From Alligator mississippiensis (lineage: Eukaryota; Chordata; Crocodylia; Alligatoridae), in contig NC_081828.1 of assembly GCF_030867095.1 (NCBI RefSeq), positions 2,495,001 through 2,559,000 of the forward strand: DNA of 64,000 bases. The letters are read 5' to 3'. Under the pieces are notes generated by a model that was not told the origin of the DNA, did no database searches, and saw only the letters and a list, made by a program, of their open reading frames with translations. Shown here piece after piece: positions 47,268-59,271 of this stretch (position 1 is the stretch's first letter; every line of letters starts with the position of its first letter). Both the position numbers and the translations under genes were made by a program.

Positions 47268-47690
47268 AGTAGGGGTTTGCAAAATACAGCTCAGACTGGA
47301 TCCAGGCCACTGAGGACGGATTTTGTCTGGCCTGCAGCGGGCCCCTCGGTCCAACCTGGCCCAGGCGTGGGGGCAGTGGTGACCCCAGGATCTTGGGGCT
47401 GTGATTGTAATCCACTATCTGCACATCCCTGCAATGGACGTGGCTGCCATGGGCAGGGGCGCACGGGGAGCAGATCATAGCTCGGCCCCAGCGCCACGCT
47501 CCCATTGCCCCAAGATCCTGGATGCAGCTCCCTGCCCATCCGTGATCCCAGCCCGCCCCTGCTCGTGGTCCCATCGCACGTAGGGAGTTTTAGTGAGATG
47601 TTGCATGGGGGGTTGTGCTGACCTGGCCCGTGACAGCTCAGCAAAACTCCATATGTGGCCCGTGGGTGCAAATAATTGCCCCCCTGTTGG
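47268..47690. mobile_element. Probable hAT-like element with an internal palindrome
   Basis: The left part reads AGGGGTTTGCAAAATACAGC and the right part GGTGCAAATAATTGCCCCCC, typical ends of a TGGGCAA-type element. Inside, CCAGGATCTTGGGG (47384) and CCCCAAGATCCTGG (47509) are exact inverted copies, as are neighbouring segments, so the middle can fold back. Exact ends and duplication not settled. Confidence 0.45.
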
Positions 47691-49984
47691 CCTAAAGTCT
47701 CTACACCAGCTGTCTGGGTGCTGTGAGGCGAGTGGCAGATGTGTATGTGTGTCCCAGGCCTTTGCTGTGGTTGTAGCACAAGAAAGGAGACTCCAGGATA
47801 TTTGTAACTTCTTCTGCAGGCAGGACTTGAAGCCGGGCTGGCTTGGCTTCGAAAGTCCCATTCGCTCACGTGCGGATGTGCAGCTTACGCCTCTGCTGCT
47901 GTCGCTCGGGCTGGGGCAGCTCTCCAGTCTGACCTCGGCAAAGCTCTTCTGCGCCGCAGGAGACCTGCCCGTGCAGAGTATGGGACTGGGCAGGCTGCAC
48001 CCGTCATCCGTGATCGCTCCAAACCATGCAGCTGAGCCGCGTGGGCATGCAGGTAGCTCACCTCTCTGGCTGCAGCTTGCTCTAAGAGCCCTCTGGCATG
48101 GGGTGAGCCAGACCTCCAAGGGCTCGGTGCAGGGAAACCACCCTGGTGGGTTTTGAAGACACGTGGGTGCTTTGTCCCTGCCCCCGACGCTGGAGCTGCT
48201 TGGGCTTTCCTGGAAAGCACCGATGCAAACAGCTGCGCAGTGCAGTAGGTGGGCAGCACAGCAGGGCCGATCCAGTACTGGGATAAAATGCTGGTGCCCT
48301 GACCCTGTTGTCCGTAAATGCCTCAAAGGAGCAAGCGCAGATTTATAGGGGGGAAGTCGGGAAGGAAATGAGAAGTGATTCACCCCCCGCCCCCCAAGTC
48401 TAGGCATTGCTGCATGGCGGAGGACCAAGTAGTCGGCTGCCGGCCCCAGCTGCTTCAGGGGGAACGTGCAACGAAGTCTAGCAGACAGTGTCCGCCTCGC
48501 TCGCCCAGAGCAGCAGCCGGCAGTGACCGCAATGACCAAAAGGCCTTTCATCTGCGTTAGGATGAGCAGGAGCTTGTGAAAGAGAAAATGCCCAGCCCAG
48601 GAGTGTGGGTGTTCACCTGGGATGTGGAAACACATGGCTCCCTGCTGCACCACGGTCTTCCTGCTTGGCCCTGGGCCAGGCTCCTAGGCTGACACCCCAC
48701 AGCTTTAGGAGCACGGGGTGGATAATCACGCCCTGAACAGACCTGGCGGTGCTGGCAGGAGCCCCAGGTGCACAGGCAAAAAGTTTCTTCGCTAGTCGAG
48801 GCGAGTTCATCGGGGGGCCCAGGATGAGCAGCGCGACGCTGCTGTTTTAGCCGGGTACCACGCCGCGTAGCTAGGCTGCTCTGTCTCCTGTAGCCCAGGG
48901 TGTGGTGCTGGGCTGCTAAGGCTGCCTGACCTTTTCCATTAAAAGCCCCTGTTTTCTGTCACGCACAGCTTTGCCAGGCTTTGCATGCATGGGCTTAAAG
49001 CTTGTGGTGGGTGAAAGCTGCAGGCTGGATTTTTTGGCCGTGTCAGGGCAAATTGCAGCCAGTTCAGGTGGAAATACTTCTGCCCGCTTTTTTGAGGTAG
49101 CTTTGAGGACAGGTGGCCCCGTGCTCTGGTGCAGAGACTGGACGTGGGATGGCGGCTTTCCTTTCTTCAGCTGACACCCACGTTTCGCCCCTGAGACCTG
49201 GGCCAGACTGCGTGGAGGCAGAGCATTAATTCCCACGCTGTTCAGGGCCCGCCGTGGGCCAGGGCCAAGCCGAATGGCACGAGTAAGTGCTGCTGCGGAC
49301 CGCGACGAGGTTGGGAGCTGGGACGGGGAACAGGGAGCCTGCCTGTGCCCACCCTGCTGAGCCCTGGGTGCACGGAGGAGGAAACCTCTGATTTAAATAG
49401 CGGGGGGGGGCGAATTTGCAGGGGTTAGGTGGCAGGGAGGGGAGACAGGACACAGGACCTCAGCAGTTGGGGTAAACTGGGAAGGGGAGAGGAAGTGGGA
49501 TGGGGACAGAGCAGGAAGGATTGTGCTTTGGGGGCGCGGGAGTTTGTTCCCACTAGAGCAGAGTCCCTGCCAGAGCCTGGAGACCCCCAGGTCACCGCTC
49601 TGTCTGCTGTCATCTGTGACCCCCCCACCATAACGCATCCCAGCTCCTCTTCCTGCTGGCCCCCGGGCTGGATAACAACCTACTACTGCTCTGAACTGCT
49701 TCATTGCCTCGAGCACCCGTGGCTTCGCAGGTGGTCTCTACAGCCGGTATTTGGACCTGCGCGCATGCACGGAGACAATCGAGAGCTGTTCCCCCCCGCC
49801 GGGACGCGGAGAAGGGACCGTGCTCCCTGCCTGAGCAGCAGCGCGGTATTTGTGCTCCTCCTCGTTCAGCGAGTGGCCTCAGGCCTTGTTTACTGCCTGC
49901 GAGCCCACCCGCGCGCTCAAAACATCGTTAGCTTCCTTGGGGGACGTTTATGGTGCGCATCCCTGCCATGCGGCGCGTAACAAA

Positions 49985-50095
49985 TATTAATGGCTCTCGT
50001 TAACTCCCCCGGGAGATGAGGGACTGTCTGTGTTTTACAGAGGCAGGAACCGAGGCACAGAGGGAGGATTGAAAACATCCTCTGGATGCCCAGGA
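49985..50095 (-). mobile_element. Possible MIR SINE relic
   Basis: GTGTTTTACAGAGGCAGGAA and CCGAGGCACAGAGGGAGGAT resemble the MIR core in reverse. Short and diverged. Confidence 0.35.
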
Positions 50096-50285
50096 GCTGA
50101 CTGTTTTTTATTTTATTTATTTATTTTTTCACCGCGATCAGGCTGTCCGAGCCCAAAGTCCAGCTCCGCTGGCTCCGATTGCAAGTGTGAGGGCTCAGCA
50201 TCTGTGCTACGGCTGGCTGCTGTGGCCAGACACCTAGACCATAACGAACGTGGAGGGGTAGTTAGCGGTGCTAGCCCGAGTTAGC

Positions 50286-50880
50286 AATGGGGTAGCACCT
50301 TGTAGACTAGTTGTCGTGCCAGGTTGTGAGCGGCCAGGTCTGAGGGTCAGAAGAAGCAACTGGGATCCGAGGGGAGTGTGCAGAGTCTGAATGTACGGGA
50401 GCCAGCGGATCCATCCAGAGACCCAGGTCAGAGTTGGGTCGGGCAGAGTACAAGGTACCAGCCTGGCCAGGGATCCTGCAGATCAAAACCAGGGTCGGGT
50501 GAAGCCAAACTCAGGGTGCTGGCTCCCCGACAAATCCATAAAAGCATCGGCCAAAGGCAAGACAGCCTGGGTACAAGACTGAACCTTGTTGCCCCGACGC
50601 ATCCTCATCTGGATCGGGGGGTTTTATAGGAAGGGGTAAGGGATTAGCTGCCTGCTCTGATTGCAAGGCTGGGTGGGTGGCTAAGCCCAGATCTTGGGTG
50701 CTGACCCACTGTGCCTACCTCAATGGTCAGCTGAGGAGGTGGACTGGGATGAGCGGCTGCACCAGGCAGGCTGTGGCCCCCAGGTCGAGGCCACAGCTGG
50801 ACACGAACTGGCTCGGAGAGGCATGAGCTGGTGTTGTCAGATGCTGTGACCGGCCTGGCAGGGGCAGGGCTGCTAGACAG
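50286..50880. other. Unexplained 600-bp block, perhaps a repeat
   Basis: Starts near GTAGCACCTTGTAGACTAGT and reads unlike its flanks, with words such as CCAGGTCAGAGTTGGGTCGG. It has the look of an interspersed repeat but I could not name a family or find ends. Confidence 0.25.
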
Positions 50881-50940
50881 AAAGGAGAAGAGTCATAGGG
50901 ACCACGAGTAGTGACCCCTGGGAAAGCCTCCAGTCTGAAC

Positions 50941-51031
50941 CAGTGGTTCCCCAACTTAGCGGACCAGCAGACCCCCTAGTCTCTCTGTTTCCTCCGTGAC
51001 CACCGTGCACTTGTGACTGAAGGCACCACTG
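50941..51031. mobile_element. Possible short hAT-like element
   Basis: It starts CAGTGGTTCCCCAACTTAGC and the complement of its end reads CAGTGGTGCCTTCAG, an imperfect pair of the same kind as the element at 45587. Flanking 8-mers do not match, so this may be a remnant. Confidence 0.3.
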
Positions 51032-51610
51032 GTGGTCCAAGCTGAGCCGGCGTCGCACGGGCACCCTACGGCAGAGGGGGGCTTTGTCCAGTTCTGCTGG
51101 GCTGCTGTAATCGGTGGGGAAAAAACACTGTAAAGCTCCCAGCTCTGACCCTGCACCAAGCACAGAAGCTCTCTGAAAATCCCCCAGCAGCAGCCCCGAG
51201 TCGGCTCTGGAGCACGGCCTGGCCGAGGGCTGAAAGCCGACGCAGGTTGTGCTCGCGGGGTATTTAAAGCGTAAGGCTGCTCTCGAGACGCTCTCTGCAG
51301 CCAAGCCAATGGCCGGATCCCCAGTGTGGGTGGAGCTGCTGTGAGGGCTAATTAAGGGTACGCTTCTGGGAAGCTCTTCAGGTCCATTTTCAGAAGTGAC
51401 TTTGGTTCCTGTCTGTGTGGTTTCCAGCAAGGCCGAGGCCAGTCTGAGCAGGAGATCTGCATGGGTGGACGTAGGATTTTGAGTAGGGAGGTGCAGCACA
51501 AATGGTGCGGTGCATCCTCGCATGTACTACAACACACGTTATGCTCCAGTTAATCATCCAGAAGCACGACTGCAAGCCAGGGGCCCGGGGCTGGATGACT
51601 AAGTTTAATA

Positions 51611-51838
51611 AGATGGAAGCAAAAACGGACATAACTTCGTTGCAGTGAATTGAAAACAGTTTGCAGGGCAGTGAAATAGGAGCTTTGTGACCAGGAGCAA
51701 TTAACAGAGCAGAAATGCAGAAGAAAGGAGAGCTTCAAGGGCATGAAAAGGAACATCAAGCCCATTAAAAAGAAGAGAGGGTCGTTAAATGTGTGGGACG
51801 AAGAGCGAAGACGGGATCTAGCAGATGATGAGCCATGA
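51611..51838 (+). repeat. Dispersed repeat of unknown family, copy 2
   Basis: Homologous by eye along its length to 29522-29752 (shared blocks listed there), in the same orientation. No 84-bp array follows this copy. It shows that the sequence is a mobile or otherwise dispersed repeat, not a part of one gene. Confidence 0.65.
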
Positions 51839-53544
51839 AGCCAAGTGACTCCCTCGGTGCTACCTGTTCAGAAACGCTGCTGTCGCAGCCGGGCGGCTGG
51901 TTGTAAACTTTTTAAACAGGTCACCAATGCACCCTCCTTGCATCCACCTGCGGAGACTTGTACTCCCGTGTGCCGCACGAGGGTGTGGACGTGGTTACAT
52001 CGGTGGCGGCACCTTTCCCCGGCGTAACTGAAGGTGCGGGTGAAGAGGCGAGTTTCCGCAGGGCCGTCCTGGGGGGCAGGGGGCCCGACAGAAAGAAGGG
52101 TGCAATGGATTCCCGTAAAACAGGATTCAGTTACGCTGGTGTAAAGGTGCCTTCCACCCGACTGCAGCCACGTTATCAGTTGTCCTGGCACCGGCTGGTG
52201 GGCCAGACCTTGGGTGTCTAATCCCCTTGAACGTGGTCACCCCGGAGAGACTCCGAGCAGGGTTCGTGGCCGTGGCAGCAGCCGGCCCGTGCAGGAGGCT
52301 TCCCCGGTGCAGACAGAGCTGCTCTGCTGTTCCCTCCCGTGCAAGGCAGCGTCTGCCCGAGCTACCGGAGGTGCCAGCCCGCCAAGCGCGGGAGGACCTC
52401 TTGGATGAGGAGGCTCCCCCAGGAGACACTGGTGCCCTTGGTTCTCGCTCGCCCCTTCGCTCCCCGCCTGCCTCGGCTCCGTCAATGCCGTCTTTCTTCG
52501 CTGCCGCCAGAAACCCGCTTCCTTCAGGAGCCTGGTGACTCAAAAATAAAACTGGAGAGTATTTTGGGCCACGACGCTGCCTTTCCGTCTCTCCACCTTG
52601 GTGGTGTTTGGGGGCTTTCTTTTTTTCCTTTCCTTCCCTGCTTGGAAAGCTGCATGAGCAGTCGGGGCTGGCAGGGCAGCTGGAGTGCACAGAGCTTGGC
52701 TTGTCTCCGCTCCAGCGCCTTCCCGGCTCTCCTGCTGCAGAGACAGAGAGGAGCAGCCCACGCCGCAGCAAAGAGGGAAGAGAAGGTCGTCTTGCCAGCT
52801 CTGCGAGCCCAGGCGCGGCTGCGGCTCCCTGATCCTCCTTCGGTCCATGCTCCAGCTGGCAGAGTCTTGCAGCTCTCGCATGAGCTGCGTTTTATAGACC
52901 CTTGTATCCCTATGAAGGACCGGTCCTGAGGCTGCTGCCTGCCCCTCTTCCACCCCATCCCGGGGCCGACACCATCCCTGAGACCTCATTTTTCCACCCA
53001 AGCTTTGGAGAATCCCCATCTCGCTCTTCTCCATGTGCATCGGGGGACCGTCTCCATCCCAACATCTCCCTCCTCCACCTGCCCCTGCTTGCTGCTCGCA
53101 GCCCACCCAGCCCTGCCCTTCGCAGCCAGACTCCTCCAGGGTTTGATCTTCAATTTGAGCCTGGGAAGAAGCAGCGGTGGCAGCTTTGCTGGACCCGAGC
53201 TAGCAAGCATTGCCTGGTTCATAGCTTCCCCCCGCCTTCCTTGGAGATCAGTGTCCTCTGGGCTGCTCCTCAGGCTCTCTGCTCAGGGACAGACCTTCAA
53301 AGGGCAGCAGTTGCTCCACGTTCACTCCTGCATGGACACCCTGGCTCTGCACTGAGGGCCTTCTAGCGGCTGAGCTTAATCCACTTCCAAAGTGGCCTAA
53401 AAACCTGCTTGGTGTGAAGGGGAAAGCATCCACACCCAGAGTCCTCGTACGCAGAGGGGCACGGAAGAGCTGCTGCAGGAGCTTCATCATCATCAGAAGC
53501 CCCAAATCTTTGCCGTTGCTTCATTTTCTGTTCGTTTCATGGAA

Positions 53545-54060
53545 AGTGAGGGTTGAAGGGACCTCAGGAGTCGCATCTAGTCCAACCTCCTGCTCCAAGC
53601 CGGACCAGCCCCAACTACAGCATCCCAGACAAGGCTTTGTCTACCCGGGGCTTAAACACCTCCACGGATGGAGACTGCACCACCTCTCTGGGGAGCCTGT
53701 TCCAGTGTTTTACTACTCTCCTTGTGAGAGAGTTTCTCCTAATATCCAACCTCAACTTCCCTTGCTGCAGCTTGAGCCCATTGCTCCTTGTCCTGTCATC
53801 TGCCCCCACTGAGACCAGCCCAGCTCCATCCTCTTTGCAGCCCCCCTGCAGGGAGGTGAAGGCTGCTATTTAATCCCCCTCCGACTTCTCTTCTCCACAC
53901 TAAACAAGACCAGTTCCCTCGGCCGCCCCTCACCAGCCATGTGCCCCAGACCCCAGCCTTCACTGGACTCTCTCCAATGTGTCCACATCCTTTCTGTCAT
54001 GGACACAGCACTCCAGATGTGGCCTCCCCAGTGCCGAATAGAGGGGTCCTTCGCTTACAA
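53545..54060 (-). mobile_element. CR1 LINE 3' end
   Basis: The plus strand shows GGGTTGAAGGGACCTCAGGA, CATCTAGTCCAACCTCCTGC, CACCTCTCTGGGGAGCCTGT and CACTGGACTCTCTCCAATGT. The minus strand reads LRLDIRRNSLTRRVVKHWNR and LPREVVQSPSVEVFKPRVD. It continues beyond the coding part into the upstream region, GCACTCCAGATGTGGCCTCC. Confidence 0.88.
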
Positions 54061-57000
54061 CCTCCCTTGAGGCCACACCTCGCGCTCAGCCCAGAGAATT
54101 GAGGTGCTTTGGTCCCAGGGGATACACACATCCCTCCTGCTCTCCTGCAAGAGACGCTCCCCGAGACCAGGGCGTGCACCGTGCCCTTCGTGGTGATGGA
54201 CACGACAGATGTTGAAGCATGTGAGCAGCCCGGCTGCAGTCCCTCTGCTCTGCTCTGCTTCATCCGATCCACCATGACGCATTAAGGAGGAGGAGGGTCT
54301 AGTCTTTCTTCTTTTAGGATTGCGGTGCTATAAAGCTTTGGCCAGGCCTGCGTGTGCTTTAGCTGGGGCCACGAGAGGGTTGCTGCCTGCGCTTGGCAGG
54401 GCTGAGAGGGGGAAGGAGCAGCTGCAGAGCAGGGCTGGGGGGCAGGGAGCAGAGATGCCCTCCTGTCTGAGATGGGGAGCGGGGCCAGGGGCAGATCAGT
54501 CCCTGCCTCTGCCACCGACGTGCTGTGCGGCGCTGGGAGAGTCCTTGCGCCTTCCCCGCGCTGCCAGTTCTGCCTTGGTGCTTGGGAGCTGCTGTAGTAG
54601 TAGCGAAGACAGTTCTCCGAGCCTCCGTGGCCCAAGCAATCGCTGATCTCCCCTGCAAGACGGGGGGCGGGGGGTTGAATAACGATAATGGTTTGAAAGC
54701 TTCCCTTGCCCGCGGCTCCACCTCTTCAGCTCCGCGGATGGCAGGTCTGCACCAGGCTTCCTGCACCGAGGGAGATTGCAACAGAGGACGAGCTGTACGA
54801 ACCCACGGGCTCTGGGTAGAAAGCCTGTCCCTCCTATTGCCACCCAAAGAAGGTGCCTGGGTGTAAAGCAAGCAGAGGTGTGAGGCCTTGGGGGAGCCTC
54901 TCCTCCGCAGAGCTGCCCTGGGATCTTTCCTTGCCTGGTAGGAAGGATGTTGGATTAACAGTCTAGCTGGAAAGCAGCTGCTCTACCAATGCTCCCTGCC
55001 CCCTCCAGCACCGCGCTCTTGCGTCAGCTTTCGGTGCTGGGTCTCCGTCCTTCTAGCCCAGAAACCTGGCCACGAAATACCAGTCACTTCTCCCCAGCCA
55101 GCTGTCGTCTCGTGGCCCCGGCTGCTGCGTGTCGGCTTTGAGCTCCCATGGGTGTTACCGCTCCTGGCTGGCGACGCTTGGCCTTGTTAGACCGGCTGGC
55201 GTGGAGGCTTCGGGGTAACCCGGCTCCCTACTGAGACCTGAGCCTCGGCGGAGGCTGGCACCATGCTGCCCGCCCGTCTGATCGTCTGCAGAGCCTGTCT
55301 GATCTGATCTCGGCTTCTGTCTCCGCTCCTGACGAGCCGCTTATCGGGGGAGAAGGATGCTCTTGGGCAGGAGCTGGCTGCTTTGCGAACGTGCCGTGCA
55401 GCGCTCGGAGCCGGACACGTCTCCAGAGCATCTGTGGGCACCACCTCCCACCTTCTCCCCCACATCGTTCAGGTTCATCTCTCCAGCTGCTGCTCCGCGG
55501 GCTGGCGTGGCTGGGAAAGCTGCCCTGGGCTCCTCTCTCCCGCTTGTGACCCAGCCAGGCTCGTGTGTCGTTAGGGCGTTGACTCGCTCGTCCCGTCTGA
55601 ATCTCTTGGAAGGGCTGCTTGGGCTCTGATGAAAGGCAGAGGGTGCCTGCCAGGCTTGCGGGGTTTGCAGGCTGCTCCGTGAAGCACGGCTGTCCCAGGG
55701 CTCGGGGCCTCCTCTCCCATGAACTTATGGGACGGAGTCCCCCACGAAACGCCTGGCCGAGCAGCTCGGGCTGCTGTAGCGCGTGCATTGCCAGTTCCGC
55801 TCCGGCCTGGCTGGAGACCTCCTCCGCGGATGGCTTGGGCGTGCAAGGCACCGTCCCAGCCGGGACGTGATGCCGCGGGCTTTTGGGACTCCCCGCTGAA
55901 GGACTGAGCTGCAGTTTCCTGGGAGGTGCCAGGCTAAGGTGCTTTTGTGGGGGCAGCAGCACGGGTTTGGAGGAGGTGCTGGGTACCCCTTCCACCCGCT
56001 GGGCCCTGCTGCCACTCCCAAAGAGCCGGGCAGGGCTCTAAGGACAGGGGCAGGAGCGTCTCTCATCTTTGCACGAAGCCGAAAGGGAAACGCTCTCCCT
56101 GCCCCTGCTAGAGAGGCGGCTGCGAGCTTCAGCAAGCTCCAGCTCCGGGTGGGTGCGACTTCCCCCGGGTTGCTTTGCAGGGTCGCACAGACGTCCCTCG
56201 AATCCCTGGATGGACAAGTGATAATAAATCGGAGCTTATGAGACGGTGTTCATTTGCACGAGGCTTTTCAAAGCCTGGGTTTGACGTGGCTGTTTTTGAT
56301 TTTGAAAGTGGATCTTTGTCCACCCTGGGGAAGCCCGCGTCTCTGGGTGAGACGGGCAGGATGCTGTGGAGGACCCAGACACGAGAGGTTGGAGGGCTGC
56401 GAGCCAAGTCTCCCCTGCGAGGGCAGCTGAGATTGAAATAGCCCTGAAACCAGGTTGCAAGAGGCCTGGGAAGAGGTGCGTGCTGCAGCCCAGCTGCCTA
56501 TTGCAGCGATGCAAGCTTTCCCCCTAAGACAGGCTGGGGTCCTCTCGCCTGCCCTGGCCCTGGATGCACGGCTCCCCACCGCCGCTTCCGACCCCGAGTT
56601 GCACAACCTTCCCGAGGCGTAGGTGCCACGTGACCGTGCTGTGCTGCCAGCCTGCCCGGCCCTACCCCGCTTCCTGTTTGCTCTGCCATCCCCAAGCTTA
56701 TAAATAGACGGGAGCGAGCGGGTGTTTGCGAAGGGAGGACTTGTTTTATTCCCAGCCTGCACGGCTGAGGTCTCAGACGACTGGCCTCCTGCTCGGTGTT
56801 GAGGCTGATGGGGGGTGGCGCTGGAGACGCAGGATGCAGGGAGGGGAAGCTGGGCCATAAACCTCCATGCCCCAGCCCCTGGCACTAGCTCTCTCTGCTA
56901 GATGTTGCCCCCTTCTGCATCTCCCTGAGGCTATCTCCAGGGCTTTCCCAGCCCTGCGAGCAGCAGAGGCCGAGGGGACAAGCCCGGGAGGATGCTGAGC

Positions 57001-57654
57001 CACGGGGATATGAAAGGCTGGGTGTTATTTCGAGCTGGGGCGTTGCACTCCTCCTGCCAGCTGGCGTCGAGGAGCCAGGTGGCTCTGGATGGGCCATGCC
57101 AACGTGGGCGCCTGTAAGGCCATGCTCCTGCAAACGCGGGAGCGCTAGCAGCAGATGCAGCATCGCATGCATGCGGCCTTCCCCCATGGGCTACCAAGGT
57201 GGGCCTGGACCTTTGGCCCCCTTCCTGCGTGAGGTTTAGTCGGGTCGGGTCTGCCCGGTGTCTGTGCTGAACAAACTTGCATCTCTTGGGACCTGGTTTC
57301 TGCAGGCGGTTATTCGAGGAATGCAGAGAACACCTCGCCCGGTACGCGAGGCGCAGCGTGAGGGTGTTTGGTGCTCTTCCCCTCGGGCTTCCCGCTGTCT
57401 GCCCGGCGCTGTCTGGGCAGATAAGGGGACGTGGGTTTGGAAGGAGGCGGGTTGCTCCTGTTTGTGGTATTTCTGAAGCTGCTTGTGGGTTCCCGGCCAT
57501 GCAGGAACAAGTGACATTTTGTCTTACGGTTCCACTCGCAAACAGCTCAGAGGAGGAGGAAACTTTCCCGAGGTGCTTCGTAAGTGTGTTGCACTAGGGA
57601 GAAGGAAGGATCTGTGATGGGAGGATCACCCGCAGACCCCAAAGCACTTTTACA

Positions 57655-57815
57655 AAGGAAGTCGGGATTGCAATCCTCATTTTTACATACGAGGTAATGG
57701 TGCAACAGAGGTGAAGTGACGTGCCCAAGGTCACCTAGTAGGTCAGTGGCAGAGCCCAGCGTACAACCTGGCGGTCCTGGGTCCCAGTCAGTGCTGTGTT
57801 CCAGGCCACAAGACG
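57655..57815 (-). mobile_element. MIR SINE relic
   Basis: GAGGTGAAGTGACGTGCCCA, AGGTCACCTAGTAGGTCAGT and GGCAGAGCCCAGCGTACAAC match the reverse complement of the MIR core (GAGGTTAAGTAACTTGCCCA, AGGTCACACAGCTAGTAAGT, GGCAGAGCCGGGATT). Clear by eye. Confidence 0.8.
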
Positions 57816-58424
57816 AGGTGTGTGTATTCTCCGGTGATTTAGGGGCATCTTCTCTGCACCGGCTGCCGTTGTTTTCAGGTGTGGGCACTGGGGTTGGCCA
57901 GTTTGGGGGGTTTTTTTCCCCCAGGGTTGGTCTCTTCAGTGTCACACATGGAGATGAAATCGCCACCTGGCTTCCCTGGTTTCACATGCACGGGATTAAT
58001 CGGAGCTCACGCTGACCCATGCGCCTGCTGCCTCCTTCCCAGGGTCCCAGCAGCGCTCGCTGCAGCCCCCGATCGGGCACAGCCTGCAATGTGCAGGCCC
58101 AGAGGCGCGGCGAGCTGCGCGCTTAAGGTGCATTTTATTTGGCTGGACCCGGCTTTTCCAGCAGTCCCAAGTGCTCCATGGAGCCGCCCCGTGCTCCAGC
58201 CCTCTCGGGCGCCTCGAGGGGGAAGAAACCCAGGCGGTGATGGCTCCGTCGCGATAGCGGCCAGCTGCCGGTATCTGTGCAGCGCATGCGTTACCGGTCC
58301 CAGATGCGGAGCGCTCGCGTTTCCGTTGGGATGTGGTGGACGACAACATCGGGTGCCGCACAGAAGTGCGGGTCTGGGGCATCCACCACTGTCCCCCCTT
58401 CTTCTTCCCCTGTGCCTGTGTATC

Positions 58425-58672
58425 AGAGGCAAGGAGGGTGGGAAGGGACCGCGGGAGGTCACATCTAGCCCAAAGCAGGACCAGCCCCGACTCCATCATC
58501 CCAGCCAAGGCTTTGTCTACCGGGGGCTTAAACACCTCCAAGGATGGAGACTGCACCACCTCTCTGGGGAGCCTCCAGTGTCTTACTACCCTCCTCGTGA
58601 GACGGCTTTTCCTAATATCGAACCTCAATTCCCCTTGCTCCAACTTGAGCCCATTGCCCATCTCTGCAAGCC
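58425..58672 (-). mobile_element. CR1 LINE 3' end, close upstream of exon 2
   Basis: The plus strand has GGTGGGAAGGGACCGCGGGA, CAAGGATGGAGACTGCACCA, CCTCTCTGGGGAGCCTCCAG and TTTTCCTAATATCGAACCTC. The minus-strand frame reads LRFDIRKSRLTRRVVRHWRL and PREVVQSPSLEVFKPPVD. It is the same CR1 type as the copy at 53.5 kb and ends about 120 bases before the exon 2 acceptor. Confidence 0.85.
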
Positions 58673-58794
58673 CCAAAGCCCTGCCCTCTGCTGCTGGCTG
58701 CCTGTGGGAGGCTGTTCTTCCCTCTCCGTCTCGGTGCCCCACAGGTGGGTGGCACGTGCCCGTCTTTGTCACAGGGATGTTACCTCTTTTTCAG

Positions 58795-59271
58795 CGTCTC
58801 CTTCTCTCTCCTCTGGACTAGAAGATGGGCACAGTGTCACGGCGCCCTCGGCCCTGCCCACCACTGTGCCGAGCTCGGTTCATCCCAACGAGACGGGGGG
58901 CTTCAGCACGAAGGCGACGGCCCCTCCTGTGACAGGCAGAGACCGGGACACGGCCACCACGCAACTCGGCACGACCGGCCTCCGCACGCTTGGACCGGAG
59001 GAGCCGTCTCTGCCCCCCAGCCTGCGGGCAGCCACCGAGGCAGAGGGGCTGCAGACTCCTGTCGCGACCAGCGCCCCAGATGCCACAACGGGGCTTCGCA
59101 ATGAGAGCCAGGCAGCCAACAGCAGCTTGGACGTCCCCTCTCCTCCTCCGACCGCCAACGCGACAGAGCTCAGCCAGCCGGGCCGTGAAGGGGCAGAGCC
59201 CACCGGCACCCCCGGCCAGCTCGGCGCCAGGACGGAGGCTCCAACATCCTCGACCCCCCAGGACTCGCCAG
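58795..59271 (+). CDS. Mucin-like type I membrane protein, exon 2 (Ser/Thr/Pro-rich ectodomain)
   Basis: The acceptor TACCTCTTTTTCAG ends at 58794 and the exon starts with two bases that complete the phase-1 codon of exon 1. It encodes about residues 28-186, beginning ASPSLSSGLEDGHSVTAPSA. The composition is dominated by Thr, Ser, Pro, Ala and Gly, with no cysteine. Four N-glycosylation sequons are visible (NET, NES, NSS, NAT). This is the profile of a heavily O-glycosylated mucin-like stalk. The exon ends CCAG before GTGAGA (phase 1). The open frame extends well upstream into intron, so the true exon limit rests on the splice site and phase. Confidence 0.75.

Larger units (their letters stand above)
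44558..58794 (+). other. Intron 1 of the mucin-like gene
   Basis: Bounded by a GTACCG donor and an acceptor TACCTCTTTTTCAG. The contents are G+C-rich with many long spurious open frames, plus the repeats listed separately. The stretches 45.8-47.2, 47.7-50.2, 51.9-53.5 and 54.1-57.6 kb show nothing I can identify. The phases of the flanking exons match directly, so no exon is required in between, but a small in-phase exon could be missed. Confidence 0.6.

Noticed and set aside
47475-48653. Minus-strand open frame of 392 codons
   Set aside because: Stop-poor because of high G+C; no recognisable motif, no splice or promoter context, and it overlaps a transposon-like repeat.
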